This document shows, piece by piece, positions 17,144-26,301 of a stretch of 64,000 bases of DNA (position 1 is its first letter; the number at the start of each line of letters is the position of its first letter). Under the pieces are notes generated by a model. It was not told the origin of the DNA. It searched no databases and saw only the letters and a program-made list of their open reading frames with translations. Source of the DNA: Haliscomenobacteraceae bacterium (GTDB lineage: Bacteria > Bacteroidota > Bacteroidia > Chitinophagales > Saprospiraceae). Where the stretch lies: positions 1-64,000 of the forward strand of contig CANMVX010000017.1 of assembly GCA_947501115.1 (NCBI GenBank), read 5' to 3'. A program made the translations under genes and the position numbers.

Positions 17144-17466
17144 TTCTTATTTGTTTTTAAGTACTCTTCTCTTAATTGTTTGGCTTTATTGATTTCTTTT
17201 TTTGGCGTTTTATCTGTTTTCTTGGTAATTCCATGTGTTGCTATTATTATTGATTTCTCGGTTTCATCCCAAAATGCAAATAATCTATAAGCACTTTTGT
17301 TATACAATGTTCTGAACTCCCAGATTTCATCGTCAAGTTTCTTGAGAAGTTCTTCATCTTTGGATATTTTAGATTTCCAGATATTGTAAAAAATCTTATT
17401 CCTAGGTTTTTCATCTAGAGAGTCTAAAAACTTTTTGGCTTCTTCTAGAAATTTGACCTTAAACAT
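17140..17466 (-). CDS. HigB/RelE-like toxin (Gp49 family)
   Basis: A 108-residue RelE-superfamily protein: VKFLEEAKKFLDSLDEKPRNK at the start, EIWEFRTLYNKSAYRLFAFW in the middle and IATHGITKKTDKTPKKEI at the end, the typical pattern of phage-derived Gp49-like/HigB toxins that cut mRNA at the ribosome. The basic tail (IKAKQLREEYLKTNKK-like) is usual. It is the first gene of the toxin-antitoxin pair. Confidence 0.88.
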   Translation of the reverse strand: MFKVKFLEEAKKFLDSLDEKPRNKIFYNIWKSKISKDEELLKKLDDEIWEFRTLYNKSAYRLFAFWDETEKSIIIATHGITKKTDKTPKKEINKAKQLREEYLKTNKK

Positions 17467-17553
17467 TCATGATTATTTAACAACAGGACAAATATAATAG
17501 TTTCTTTATTGGGACACAAATTTATATTAAAGGTCTTTTCTCTTTTGGTCGAT

Positions 17554-17653
17554 CATTACGGTTTCGCGCCAGGCGAAGGTGGCGATTTTCACCACAAATG
17601 TTGATGCGGAGCACTGAACCGCCACTTTTGCAAAATCCGTGTTAGCGGTTCGG
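17554..17653. repeat. attC-like hairpin between the toxin gene and the next small gene
   Basis: A GC-rich 100-base element. Its arms GCGAAGGTGGCG (17573-17584) and CGCCACTTTTGC (17620-17631) pair at 10 of 12 positions. On the minus strand it starts with CCGCTAACAC, and the TAA stop of the gene at 17642-17842 lies within that box. The opposite end (CGTAATG) is a weak match. Dispersed palindromes of this look occur in Bacteroidota genomes; I recall this from experience and cannot check it here. Confidence 0.4.
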
Positions 17654-17842
17654 TGTTTTTTCCTTCGTCAATATTTTATAAAAACTCTCAGGTAAAAATA
17701 TATTTTCAATGTTTTTGTCAATTGCTTTATTAAATAAACGTGCAATTTGTTCAACTGTAAAACCTGCAATACCAGAAACAATCTCAGTCACTAAGAATTT
17801 TAAGTTAGGTTTTGAAAGTGAAAAATAATAAGACAACGACAT
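17642..17842 (-). CDS. Small hypothetical protein
   Basis: A 66-residue frame with ATG at 17842, five bases after the stop of the upstream gene on the same strand, so they are probably cotranscribed. The sequence is moderately hydrophobic in the middle (FLVTEIVSGIAGFTVEQIA). No family is recognised. The stop codon is part of an attC-like box. Confidence 0.5.
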   Translation of the reverse strand: MSLSYYFSLSKPNLKFLVTEIVSGIAGFTVEQIARLFNKAIDKNIENIFLPESFYKILTKEKTPNR

Positions 17843-17847
17843 AAAAA

Positions 17848-18222
17848 TTAAAATTTGTTAATAGGTGTAACATAATGACTAACCATCCTTTCCGTCATCA
17901 TATTGATGATTCTTTTGTTCATTTCCTTTTGAAAGGTTAGATATTCATCCAATTCATTCTTACTGAATTGGCCTATGACCATGCCGATTAATTGATTCTT
18001 AAAGGGTATATCTCTTTTTATATTTATGTTTAGCCATTGAAATGGATCCTTTTCTTTTACCTTTTCCCAGGTGATATTTCTGCTTTTGAGAAATTCTTGT
18101 GCCAGGGTGATGATAAGTTCATGTTGTAATTTTAAAATAGGTCTTAAGATTTCATTTTGAAAAATTTCTTCTTCTGAATTTGCTTTTTTTAATGATAACA
18201 ATGGCCTTGGTTTTAGTTCCAT
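17848..18222 (-). CDS. Uncharacterised small Bacteroidota protein
   Basis: A 124-residue, mostly helical, soluble protein. EIFQNEILRPILKLQHEL near the start and a C-terminal FQKEMNKRIINMMTERM pattern recall a small Bacteroidota family that is sometimes labelled glyoxalase without a VOC fold. The role is unknown. It leads a two-gene unit with the 66-residue protein and is divergent from the pectate lyase gene. Confidence 0.7.
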   Translation of the reverse strand: MELKPRPLLSLKKANSEEEIFQNEILRPILKLQHELIITLAQEFLKSRNITWEKVKEKDPFQWLNINIKRDIPFKNQLIGMVIGQFSKNELDEYLTFQKEMNKRIINMMTERMVSHYVTPINKF

Positions 18223-18289
18223 AAATATAAATTTTGTAAATTTGGAAAAGAGGGTTTATTGATAATTTAACCATTTAAATAATAGGTAT

Positions 18290-20011
18290 ATGCGTTTTTC
18301 AACCTTTTTGTTCATTCTCGTTTTTCAAAGCCATTTAATTTTTGCTCAAATACCAGCCTTTCCAGGTGCGGAAGGATTTGGTTCAACAACTACAACAGGA
18401 GGAAGAGGGGGTAATGTTTACTATGTTTCAAATCTGAATTGTTCAGGTCCGGGATCACTGAATGATGCGCTAAAGAAGCCAGGACCAAAGTATATTTTGT
18501 TTTCAGTGAGTGGCGTCATCGATTGTGCTGCGGAAATAGAATGGGGCGATTGCTATATTGCCGGTCAAACTTCTCCGGGAGGTATCATCGTTAGAGGCAT
18601 TTTAATAGATGATTTTTATGAGCCCTCTGGTAAGGCACAAAATATCATTATCAGGCACCTTAACTCCCGGCCGGGTAATCCGGAATTAAGGCCTGGTAAA
18701 GGTTGGGTTTTGGATGATGCCTTGCGTATCGACGGAGCAAAAGATGTAGTAATTGATCATTGTTCCTTTGCAAATGCCATAGATGAATGTATTCAATTAT
18801 CGAGAAGTTCGCGCGTCACCATATCAAATTCCATGCTTGCTGAAACCTTGGGTGGACATTTTGATTTGGGCGGAATGTTAATTAATTATTCAACAGCAGC
18901 TCATCCTAAAGATAGTATTTCCTTGCACCATAATCTATGGAACAGGATTGGTGGTAGAATGCCTGAAATAAGTTGCGAGGAAAGTGGTGAAAAACCTGGA
19001 GATAGAACCTGTCTTACCCGACCTTTCCGATTCGAATTTTCAAATAATTTACTCTGGGATCCAAATATTCAGATTTACTATGGCCCAGGTTTTAGTCCGG
19101 CCAATACTACCTCTTTCCATGATATTTATGCCAATTTTGTCTCTAATCACGCCATTTCAAGACCAGGTTACTGCGGTGGTTTTTTTAATTTTGATCTATT
19201 GGCAAATAAAAATAATCAGTTTTATACCGCTGGAAATTCCATGGCCAGATATCCCAATTATTCCGATTATCAACTATTTTACTGTTGTAATGATTTCTGC
19301 CAGTATAATCCAAACACGGAAAATGGTTCGGCCACCCGTAAATCAACCCGTTTTCCTTACCCTTCCATTACCTACACACCTGCAAATCAACTGAGAAATT
19401 ATATGATTGAACAGGTTGGTGCTTTTAACGGAATTAGCTCGGGGCGCCGTGATCCTATGAATAAAAGATTGCTAAATGCTTTGAGAAATAATGTAATTGA
19501 TACAAAACCCGTTGATGGGGTAGACTATTATAAGGATGCATATACACTGGATTTTTTAACACAACCTGCTTCACCAAAAGATACAGATGTTGATGGGATG
19601 CCCGATGCCTGGGAAATAAAATATGGTCTCGATGCAAATAAACCAGACCATAATGGGACACAACTTTCTAATCAAATAACGGGTGTTTCAGGATATTCTA
19701 ATTTAGAATGCTATCTGAATGAGTTATCTAAACAAATGATATCAGGCACTGCTACGCCCGTAAATGAAATCAAGGAGCAAAAACCCCAAATCACCTATCT
19801 GGGGGAAGGGCGATTTAAAATAGTTTTTACAGAATCTAAAGGAGAAAATTATACGGCAAGTCTGACGGATCTGTCCGGCAGATTATTGTTACAATTTCCT
19901 ATTGAAAACGGTTATGGTGAGGGATTTAAAAAAGATTTGGATAAAGGAATATACATTATAAATATAAGTAATGTGAAATACAGGTTCGCTGAAAAATTAT
20001 TTATTTTTTAA
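18290..20011 (+). CDS. Pectate lyase-like polysaccharide lyase (PL1 type) with T9SS sorting domain
   Basis: A 573-residue secreted protein. The signal peptide ends at LIFAQ (about 19). The catalytic right-handed beta-helix starts with FPGAEGFG and contains NIIIRHLNSRPGN, DDALRIDGAKDVVIDHCSF and ISLHHNLWNRIGGRMPE, the usual PL1 pectate-lyase landmarks with Asp and Arg residues for calcium and catalysis. DTDVDGMPDAWEIKYGLD near 430 is a calcium-binding-like linker. The last ~85 residues end GIYIINI, then EKLFIF, a type IX secretion C-terminal domain. It should degrade pectin outside the cell or on its surface. No pectin utilisation genes are adjacent. Confidence 0.88.
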   Translation: MRFSTFLFILVFQSHLIFAQIPAFPGAEGFGSTTTTGGRGGNVYYVSNLNCSGPGSLNDALKKPGPKYILFSVSGVIDCAAEIEWGDCYIAGQTSPGGIIVRGILIDDFYEPSGKAQNIIIRHLNSRPGNPELRPGKGWVLDDALRIDGAKDVVIDHCSFANAIDECIQLSRSSRVTISNSMLAETLGGHFDLGGMLINYSTAAHPKDSISLHHNLWNRIGGRMPEISCEESGEKPGDRTCLTRPFRFEFSNNLLWDPNIQIYYGPGFSPANTTSFHDIYANFVSNHAISRPGYCGGFFNFDLLANKNNQFYTAGNSMARYPNYSDYQLFYCCNDFCQYNPNTENGSATRKSTRFPYPSITYTPANQLRNYMIEQVGAFNGISSGRRDPMNKRLLNALRNNVIDTKPVDGVDYYKDAYTLDFLTQPASPKDTDVDGMPDAWEIKYGLDANKPDHNGTQLSNQITGVSGYSNLECYLNELSKQMISGTATPVNEIKEQKPQITYLGEGRFKIVFTESKGENYTASLTDLSGRLLLQFPIENGYGEGFKKDLDKGIYIINISNVKYRFAEKLFIF

Positions 20012-20077
20012 TAATAAATAGTTTATAAATTTGGTTTTAGTTTCGAAATAAATTTATTAGCAAAAAACAACGTGTCT

Positions 20078-20740
20078 ATGAAAATTAAATTCTTTCTTTT
20101 ATCCCTTTTATTTTCAGTATCAGCCTTTGCTCAAAAGGATTACCTGACCTTTTATATTGAAAATAATACAACAACCGATCTCTATGGCATTTATGTTACA
20201 GGTACTGATAGCGATTCCTGGGGAGAGGATATTTTACCAGATGATATTTTTGAAGCTGGGACAACCTTGACGGTTACGATACCTATAAATAAATCAACGC
20301 TCTGCGAACAAGATATTCAAATCACCTTTTCAGAAAATGATAAAAATCCATTGATTTTTGAAAATATTGATTTTTGCTCCTTAGATAAAATGATTTTAAC
20401 CCAAAAGGGTAAAACAATTTATTATACGTTGGATGTCTTGGAAGAACTAACTTTTGAAATTGAAAATAATACAAAAACAAGTATGTATGGGGTTTTTGTA
20501 AATGGTTCAAAAGAAAGTACCTGGGGGGAGGATATTTTACCAGATGATACGTTTGAAGCGGGAACGGTTGTTACCGTAACTATACCTATTCTTGGAGGTA
20601 CCACTTGTAAGCAGGATATTATGATTACCTTCTCGGAAGATGATGATAATCCGCTTATTTTTACTAAAATTGATTTCTGTAGGTTGACTAAAATGATTCT
20701 GACAGAAAGTAAAGGTAAAATATTTTACACCCTGGAATAA
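20078..20740 (+). CDS. Secreted protein made of two tandem ~97-residue repeats
   Basis: A 220-residue protein: signal peptide to about 19 (SAFAQ), then repeat 1 (about 22-118) and repeat 2 (about 121-220). Both copies share IENNT, WGEDILPDD, FEAGT, TVTIP, QDI.ITFSE, NPLIF and DFC, with two Cys per copy. This resembles a small secreted domain found across bacteria (WGEDvL...d...G) that databases sometimes mislabel argininosuccinate lyase; its function is unknown. I prefer ATG 20078 to the GTG two codons upstream. It follows the lyase gene by 66 bases, with a TAAATTTG -7-like element at 20026-20033. Confidence 0.75.
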   Translation: MKIKFFLLSLLFSVSAFAQKDYLTFYIENNTTTDLYGIYVTGTDSDSWGEDILPDDIFEAGTTLTVTIPINKSTLCEQDIQITFSENDKNPLIFENIDFCSLDKMILTQKGKTIYYTLDVLEELTFEIENNTKTSMYGVFVNGSKESTWGEDILPDDTFEAGTVVTVTIPILGGTTCKQDIMITFSEDDDNPLIFTKIDFCRLTKMILTESKGKIFYTLE

Positions 20741-20786
20741 CCATTATAAGGAAATGATTTGATGGATAACTAATAAATTTAGAAAG

Positions 20787-21485
20787 ATGAAGTTCAACTT
20801 TTCAAAGGGTTTATTCCTTATTTTTCTGTTGTTTTCTTGTCAACTTTTTAGTCAGGGAACACAAATCTGGTCAGAGGAACCACCAGATAATATCAAAGAC
20901 CTCAAGTTCATGACACCAACAGAGCTTAATCAGCAATTCTCAACTTATCAGAAGGTACCAGCATTTGCAGCCGTTCTGAATGGTTTACAGAAAAGAGGAT
21001 TTGTAAAATTGAATATGAAAGAGGGAAACTGGGGTTTCACTGGGGAGTATAAAATGGAGAACGGCGTTTATGCAAAATCCAAATTTTTAGCTTTTGACTT
21101 TTATAATCCTAAAGCTGGAAAAGGGGGGCAAGGGGCATCCATTATTATGCGACAGGTGGGAACATCCACTTATACTGCTTATATCATTTTCCCAGAAGGT
21201 GATGTGAGTACGGAAGAGTCTTTTACCAAAGGAGAAGAATGGTATGCCGATGCTCAAAACAATCTGCAACCAGCAAAAAGCTGGATTCGCTGTTTTTGGC
21301 GGGAAGTAAAAAAGGATTGTGCTTCCAGATGTCTTATTCGTGTAGCTGTTTGTACCGCACTGAATGCTGCGTTAGGTGTGGCTACAGGAGGTGTTAGTTT
21401 CTCGGCCGCAGTAGCTATTTTTGCAAGTTGTGCCGGCGATTTTTGTGCACCCTGTCTGGCCAGGCAAGCCCTTCAATGCTTTTAG
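20787..21485 (+). CDS. Secreted protein with Cys-rich, Ala/Gly-rich C-terminus
   Basis: A 232-residue protein with a signal peptide (to about LFSQ, residue 23). Residues 24-165 form a soluble domain I do not recognise. The last ~65 residues contain eight Cys in two clusters around a hydrophobic Ala/Gly segment (ALNAALGVATGGVSF), ending LQCF. That layout recalls halocin C8-like bacteriocin domains, but the Cys spacing is not the same, so this is only a hint. It follows the two-repeat protein by 46 bases and precedes a terminator. Confidence 0.65.
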   Translation: MKFNFSKGLFLIFLLFSCQLFSQGTQIWSEEPPDNIKDLKFMTPTELNQQFSTYQKVPAFAAVLNGLQKRGFVKLNMKEGNWGFTGEYKMENGVYAKSKFLAFDFYNPKAGKGGQGASIIMRQVGTSTYTAYIIFPEGDVSTEESFTKGEEWYADAQNNLQPAKSWIRCFWREVKKDCASRCLIRVAVCTALNAALGVATGGVSFSAAVAIFASCAGDFCAPCLARQALQCF

Positions 21486-21511
21486 ATAAAGTTAATTACC
21501 TATTTTTTAGC

Positions 21512-21554
21512 TAAAAAGGGAGGCGAATAATGATTTTTATTCGCCTCCTTTTTA
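21512..21554. terminator. Bidirectional intrinsic terminator
   Basis: The inverted repeat AGGCGAATA/TATTCGCCT, extended by G/C and A/T pairs with one bulged G, is flanked by an A-run and a T-run. It separates the secreted-protein gene from the convergent haloperoxidase gene. Confidence 0.8.
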
Positions 21555-21602
21555 TTTACTGCAAAACTTAGTAGGATGGTTTTATCCTCGTTCTGTCGTC
21601 GA

Positions 21603-22949
21603 CTATTTTAGGTTGTTTTTTATCTTAACCTGTTGAATTACCAGATTTCCTACTTTTTTACCCTGTTTTACGCCCTCTTCAATCGCTTGCCTGTAATGAA
21701 TGCCTCCATATAGCCTGCTTAAGGATGCCTCATTTCCAGCATGTCGAAAAGAGGTGAAAGATCGCTCTGGAAGCCCATATTCTACTTCAGAGGTATCTCT
21801 GAAAGCAAAATTATCACCATACAAATGGGTTAATACTTCTGCCGAGGCATTGGAAATTACGCTATGCCCGCTGGTATATTCTGGAAAAGGTGGCGTTTGA
21901 AGAAGGGGTACCCAGTCTTCGTCAACATATTTGTTTATGACCGTTTCGGGCCGAATGACAACACTACGCCATTTTTCATCCCAACAGCTAATGAATCCAT
22001 CGAATAAGGAAATGGAAACCATTGTATAAGCAGCCACAGTTTCCACGAAGCCAGCCTTCGCTTTCTGTGTCGTAATGCCTGTTATGCCCATCCAATGTCC
22101 TCCCGGGGTAATTTTCTTGGTGGCAAACATGGCATGACCCTGAACATGCGAAACATAAGGGTTACAATCCCAAAATTTTGCAATGTTAAGAGATTCCTCC
22201 TTTAAGTTCTGACCTGTTTTATAAACTTCTATCACTTGTTTATAAAAAGGACTTCCCTTCGTCATATCAAATTTGTGTGCCGGGGCAGGTTTGAACTGAC
22301 TGGCAGAATCTAATACAAAAGGACGGATTTTATTCCAATGGGGTTCAATTCCCTCCATATAATCGGGGGGAGTGGGTTTCCAATAGGCATCATCCTGCCT
22401 TATGGTATATTTGGGCATTGAGCGGGTTTGTTTGTAATTATCTTTCGCAGCCCATGTCAATATGTGTTCAGCTACTTTCTCCCCATAAGCTAATGATGGC
22501 AAATATATTTCCTCGGGCACGCTGCCTTTTTTAAAATCAGCATAAAGGTTTTCCCTGAATGCGTCCATCTTTTCCTCAGAAAAAATAAGTGCTTTACCAA
22601 CAGTTAAAAAAGCATGGATGGCAGCGAGATGAATGTCAATTTGTTTTGTCGTATCCTGTGCTGGAATGGGGGTTAATTCATTCAGTTGATTAGCTAAAGA
22701 TTGATATTCAGGATATCCGAGAACTAAAACCTCGTAGGCAGCAATATTTGAATAGGCATAAATTCTACTTGCAATTGGAGGAGAAAATATATCGTGAACA
22801 ATGATATCCGTCAATTGCTTTAAGGAATTATGGTAATATTGCGGATTATCAATTTCCGAGGTATAAGGCGTTGATTCGGTTTTGCATGACCATATTACCA
22901 GGCAAAGTAAACTGATGACACCCGTTCTTTTTATCATTATGGCAGACAT
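21603..22949 (-). CDS. Vanadium-dependent haloperoxidase/PAP2-type lipoprotein
   Basis: A 448-residue protein with all vanadate/phosphate-binding residues of the haloperoxidase-PAP2 superfamily: K326 and R333-P334 in KWRSVVIRP, S360-G361-H362 in YTSGHS, and R412 with H418 in SRLYGGIH. A hydrophobic leader ends in VIWSC (Cys22), so it is probably an outer-membrane or periplasmic lipoprotein. Without structural data, bromo/chloroperoxidase and phosphatase activity cannot be told apart. It is the last gene of the SusCD/FG-GAP cluster, seven bases after the preceding stop. Confidence 0.85.
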   Translation of the reverse strand: MSAIMIKRTGVISLLCLVIWSCKTESTPYTSEIDNPQYYHNSLKQLTDIIVHDIFSPPIASRIYAYSNIAAYEVLVLGYPEYQSLANQLNELTPIPAQDTTKQIDIHLAAIHAFLTVGKALIFSEEKMDAFRENLYADFKKGSVPEEIYLPSLAYGEKVAEHILTWAAKDNYKQTRSMPKYTIRQDDAYWKPTPPDYMEGIEPHWNKIRPFVLDSASQFKPAPAHKFDMTKGSPFYKQVIEVYKTGQNLKEESLNIAKFWDCNPYVSHVQGHAMFATKKITPGGHWMGITGITTQKAKAGFVETVAAYTMVSISLFDGFISCWDEKWRSVVIRPETVINKYVDEDWVPLLQTPPFPEYTSGHSVISNASAEVLTHLYGDNFAFRDTSEVEYGLPERSFTSFRHAGNEASLSRLYGGIHYRQAIEEGVKQGKKVGNLVIQQVKIKNNLK

Positions 22950-22956
22950 GATGGTT

Positions 22957-25900
22957 TTATTTTTTAAGATTCAATTTGTAAAGTAACGCTTTATCGTCAT
23001 TCAATCCAATGATTAAATGCATAGTGCGCTGTAGATTCAGTTTTTTTATATCGCGTATTTGTCCCGAAATATTGAGTCCACTCTTTTCAGCACTTAGCGG
23101 CGAGAAATTAGCACCGCCTTTTCCTAAAAGGACCAGCCCTCTGCCAGCGTCATAAGTTCCAAAATACGGTGCAGTTTCCTCATTATTTCCTCCAGTAATC
23201 AAATCTGGTAAGTTGTCCCCATTGATGTCAGTAGCCAAAATGGAATAAATAGGGGTGAATTGTGCTTCTTTAGGTAGTTTTTTAATGTTAAAATTGAAAT
23301 TCCCCATGTTTTCAAGCGAAATACTGCTAAAAAGGGTGACTTCCAGTCTATTACTTTTTCTAATCATTTCTGCTCCTAATATCTGTGAAATGGTCTTCCC
23401 TGCAAAATCTTCATGCTTGACAAACTTTTTCTTTAAACTCGGTATTTGTTTGACAAGTTCGTCTCTGCTATGTATTGGGAAAATACCCTTTTTACTTTGA
23501 TAGGTGATGAGCGGGTCTAAAGTGCCGTTATTGTCAAAGTCACTGACATACAAATATATGGGAAATTCTTTGGATGGTTGGTGCCTCGTATTCTCCCCCT
23601 GATTCCCCAAAATAACATCGCTGTCACCGTCATTATCTACATCAGCAATCTCTATGGTTTGCCACCACCCTGAAGTATTTTCTAACGAGGTATTCTTTAT
23701 TTCATTTAGAATGCCTTGCTCATTTTTAAAAATTCGTACTGGCATCCACTCCCCAACAATCAACAGGTCGAGCCAGTTATCTCCGTCCAGATCCACCCAT
23801 TTTGCATCAGTAACCATACCAGATACTTCAACCCCTTTTTTCCCAGATAAAGAGGAAAAATAACCCTTCCCGTCATTTACAAGCAGGTAACTTTTCGGGG
23901 AAATACCGTATTTACCAGAAATGAAATGATTTCCAATAAACAAATCTTCGTCCCCATCCTTATCAAAATCAGCCGAGGTAATGGCTCCGGTATGTTGGAA
24001 AAAGGCAGGTAATCGGAAACTTTCATCTTTAAAATTTCCTTTTCCATCATTAATGAGCAATCTGTCCCTTAAGTTTTTATGTCCTTCCGGCCATTCATTG
24101 CCACTCATCCCAATATATAAATCTTGGAAACCATCTTTATTGGCATCGAAAAAATGAACATTGGTTTCTTCGGATTCTTTAAACGAAGAAAAAACAGCCT
24201 GCTCTTGACGCTGAAGTTTTCCATTTTTTGTTTGAAAAAATAGACCACCCGATCCGTTTTTGGCCTTTGTTATATAAAAATCCTCCAGTTTATCGCCGTT
24301 TACATCTGCTACAGCTATTCCAGGACCTAAAGTTGAATATTTATGGGGAAGCAAATAGGAAATGTCAAAATCGTTGAATTCATTTTCCTTGTGAACAAAT
24401 TCAATCTCGTCCGAGGTGGAAAAATAGGGTACAATCCCATTTGTTTGCTGATAGGAATATAGCTCGGTCAAGTCCTTTTCATTAACGGTAAGGGTTTTAT
24501 TTACAGGAATATTTTCCCATAATTTGGTTTTACCACCTGGCCATATTACGCGCAAAGAATCAATGGTTTGAGTTTGACCTAAGCCCATCTGAAGGGTTGG
24601 CGGCATGGACGATTGAAATCCCCGGCTAGGGTAATTTTCCTGAACTATCTTATCCCCATGGGCATAAACCATGACTTTTGCCCCTATACCCTTAGTATTT
24701 TGGGTTGAGCCGTTAAAATGGATATTTATGAAGGAATTTTTAGCGGAGAGCGGAGTATTTCTGGATTGATTGTTTAGTAAAGTAGCTTCCTGGTTTATGT
24801 TATTTATCACGAGATCTAAATCTCCGTCGTTATCCAAATCGCCATAAGCAGCCCCATTGGAAATGCTATTTGTATTAATGCCCCAGTTTTTTGTCACATT
24901 TTTAAAAGTCAAATCCTTATTATTTTTAAAAAAATAATTAGACACTTCTCCATTTGGCATTTGACCATATAGCTTTTTATCACTCACATCGGGGTTATTG
25001 ACCATTTCCTCGCTGGCAAGAAAATTTATATAGTCCATATCATTTGGCCTTCTTTGAATACCGTTACTGATAAACAGATCTTTCCAACCGTCATTATCAA
25101 AGTCTGCAAGCAAGGAAGCCCAACTCCAATCGGTGGCAGCAATACCCGCCAAATGGGCTATTTCTGCAAATTGAGGAATATTATTTTCATCTAAACCCAG
25201 GTTCAATTGAAGGGCATTTTTTGAAAACTGTCTGCCAAAACCTAGGGATAATTTTAATTTATAGGTATTATAAGCATCTTCACCGGCCGATTTTTTTATT
25301 ACTACTTCGTCTTCCGGCAACATATCCAGGGAAACAATATCTATGTAACCGTCATTGTTATAATCAGCCAGATCATTGCCCATAGAAAATCGGGAAGTGT
25401 GTTTTATCGACTGACGTAGGACTTCGGTGAAACCTTTATTTTTATTATTCAGATATAAATAATCATTTTCACTAAAATCATTGGAAATGTATATATCCGG
25501 CCAGCCGTCATTATTTACATCGCTGACCCCAATACCTAATCCATATCCCAATTGGCTGCTGTAGATACCTGAACTATTAGTTACAGGGTAAAAGGTATTA
25601 TCAATATTTTCAAAAAATCTGTCCCCAGCTAAAGCGTCATCAAAATTCCTTTTTGATGCTTCATTCAATCTGTGTTCTGTATGAACGGAATGATTGAGTA
25701 AATACATGTCGAGATCTCCGTCAAGGTCATAGTCGAGGAAGGTGCTTTGTGTGCTGAAACCACTAAAATTTAAACCGTATCGTTCAGCCTCCTCAGTAAA
25801 AGTCTGATTACCTTGATTGATAAATAGTTCGTTTTCCCCTTTTATTCCCTTATAATTACCCAATCGGCACTGATAAATATCCAAAAGACCATCCCCGTTA

Positions 25901-26277
25901 ATATCTACTATAGTAACGCCTGTTTTCCATTCGCCAGGTGATGCAACGCCAGCTTTCAGCGTAATATCCTCAAATTGCCAGTTTCCCTTATTTAGATATA
26001 ACTTATTACTTGCCTGATTACCAGTAATATAAATATCTAATAGGCCGTCATTGTTAATGTCGCCCAGTGATACGCCGCCGCCATTATAAAAGTAGAGGTA
26101 CTCGATAATATTGAAATCCTCTGTTTCAGTGAGTTGATTTGAAAAAGTTATATTTGATAAAGAGGAAGGAACGGTGTTGAATAAAGTCGATTCGGACGAT
26201 TTATTTTGGTTACACGTACTTACCGTAAGGGACAGCGTACTGTACAGTAGTAAAATAGGCCATTTTGACTGTTTCAT
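22957..26277 (-). CDS. FG-GAP/VCBS repeat lipoprotein with ASPIC/UnbV domain (paralogue 3)
   Basis: A 1,106-residue CRTAC1-like protein. A short leader ends near the Cys of VSTC, a possible lipobox. Two blocks of FG-GAP/VCBS blades carry DxNxDGxxD calcium loops (NGGGVSLGDINNDGLLDIY first) and flank a central ASPIC/UnbV domain at about 500-600 (NYPSRGFQSSMPP, LRVIWPGG). Such proteins form beta-propellers and are thought to bind glycans or proteins at the cell surface. It is the shortest and most divergent of three paralogues, 24 bases from paralogue 2. Confidence 0.88.
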   Translation of the reverse strand: MKQSKWPILLLYSTLSLTVSTCNQNKSSESTLFNTVPSSLSNITFSNQLTETEDFNIIEYLYFYNGGGVSLGDINNDGLLDIYITGNQASNKLYLNKGNWQFEDITLKAGVASPGEWKTGVTIVDINGDGLLDIYQCRLGNYKGIKGENELFINQGNQTFTEEAERYGLNFSGFSTQSTFLDYDLDGDLDMYLLNHSVHTEHRLNEASKRNFDDALAGDRFFENIDNTFYPVTNSSGIYSSQLGYGLGIGVSDVNNDGWPDIYISNDFSENDYLYLNNKNKGFTEVLRQSIKHTSRFSMGNDLADYNNDGYIDIVSLDMLPEDEVVIKKSAGEDAYNTYKLKLSLGFGRQFSKNALQLNLGLDENNIPQFAEIAHLAGIAATDWSWASLLADFDNDGWKDLFISNGIQRRPNDMDYINFLASEEMVNNPDVSDKKLYGQMPNGEVSNYFFKNNKDLTFKNVTKNWGINTNSISNGAAYGDLDNDGDLDLVINNINQEATLLNNQSRNTPLSAKNSFINIHFNGSTQNTKGIGAKVMVYAHGDKIVQENYPSRGFQSSMPPTLQMGLGQTQTIDSLRVIWPGGKTKLWENIPVNKTLTVNEKDLTELYSYQQTNGIVPYFSTSDEIEFVHKENEFNDFDISYLLPHKYSTLGPGIAVADVNGDKLEDFYITKAKNGSGGLFFQTKNGKLQRQEQAVFSSFKESEETNVHFFDANKDGFQDLYIGMSGNEWPEGHKNLRDRLLINDGKGNFKDESFRLPAFFQHTGAITSADFDKDGDEDLFIGNHFISGKYGISPKSYLLVNDGKGYFSSLSGKKGVEVSGMVTDAKWVDLDGDNWLDLLIVGEWMPVRIFKNEQGILNEIKNTSLENTSGWWQTIEIADVDNDGDSDVILGNQGENTRHQPSKEFPIYLYVSDFDNNGTLDPLITYQSKKGIFPIHSRDELVKQIPSLKKKFVKHEDFAGKTISQILGAEMIRKSNRLEVTLFSSISLENMGNFNFNIKKLPKEAQFTPIYSILATDINGDNLPDLITGGNNEETAPYFGTYDAGRGLVLLGKGGANFSPLSAEKSGLNISGQIRDIKKLNLQRTMHLIIGLNDDKALLYKLNLKK

Positions 26278-26301
26278 TTAACCTCCTTTTCTTGCTGAAA
26301 A

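Noticed and set aside
18984..19394. 136-residue plus frame within the pectate lyase gene
   Set aside because: Same-strand shifted frame inside a fully supported gene.
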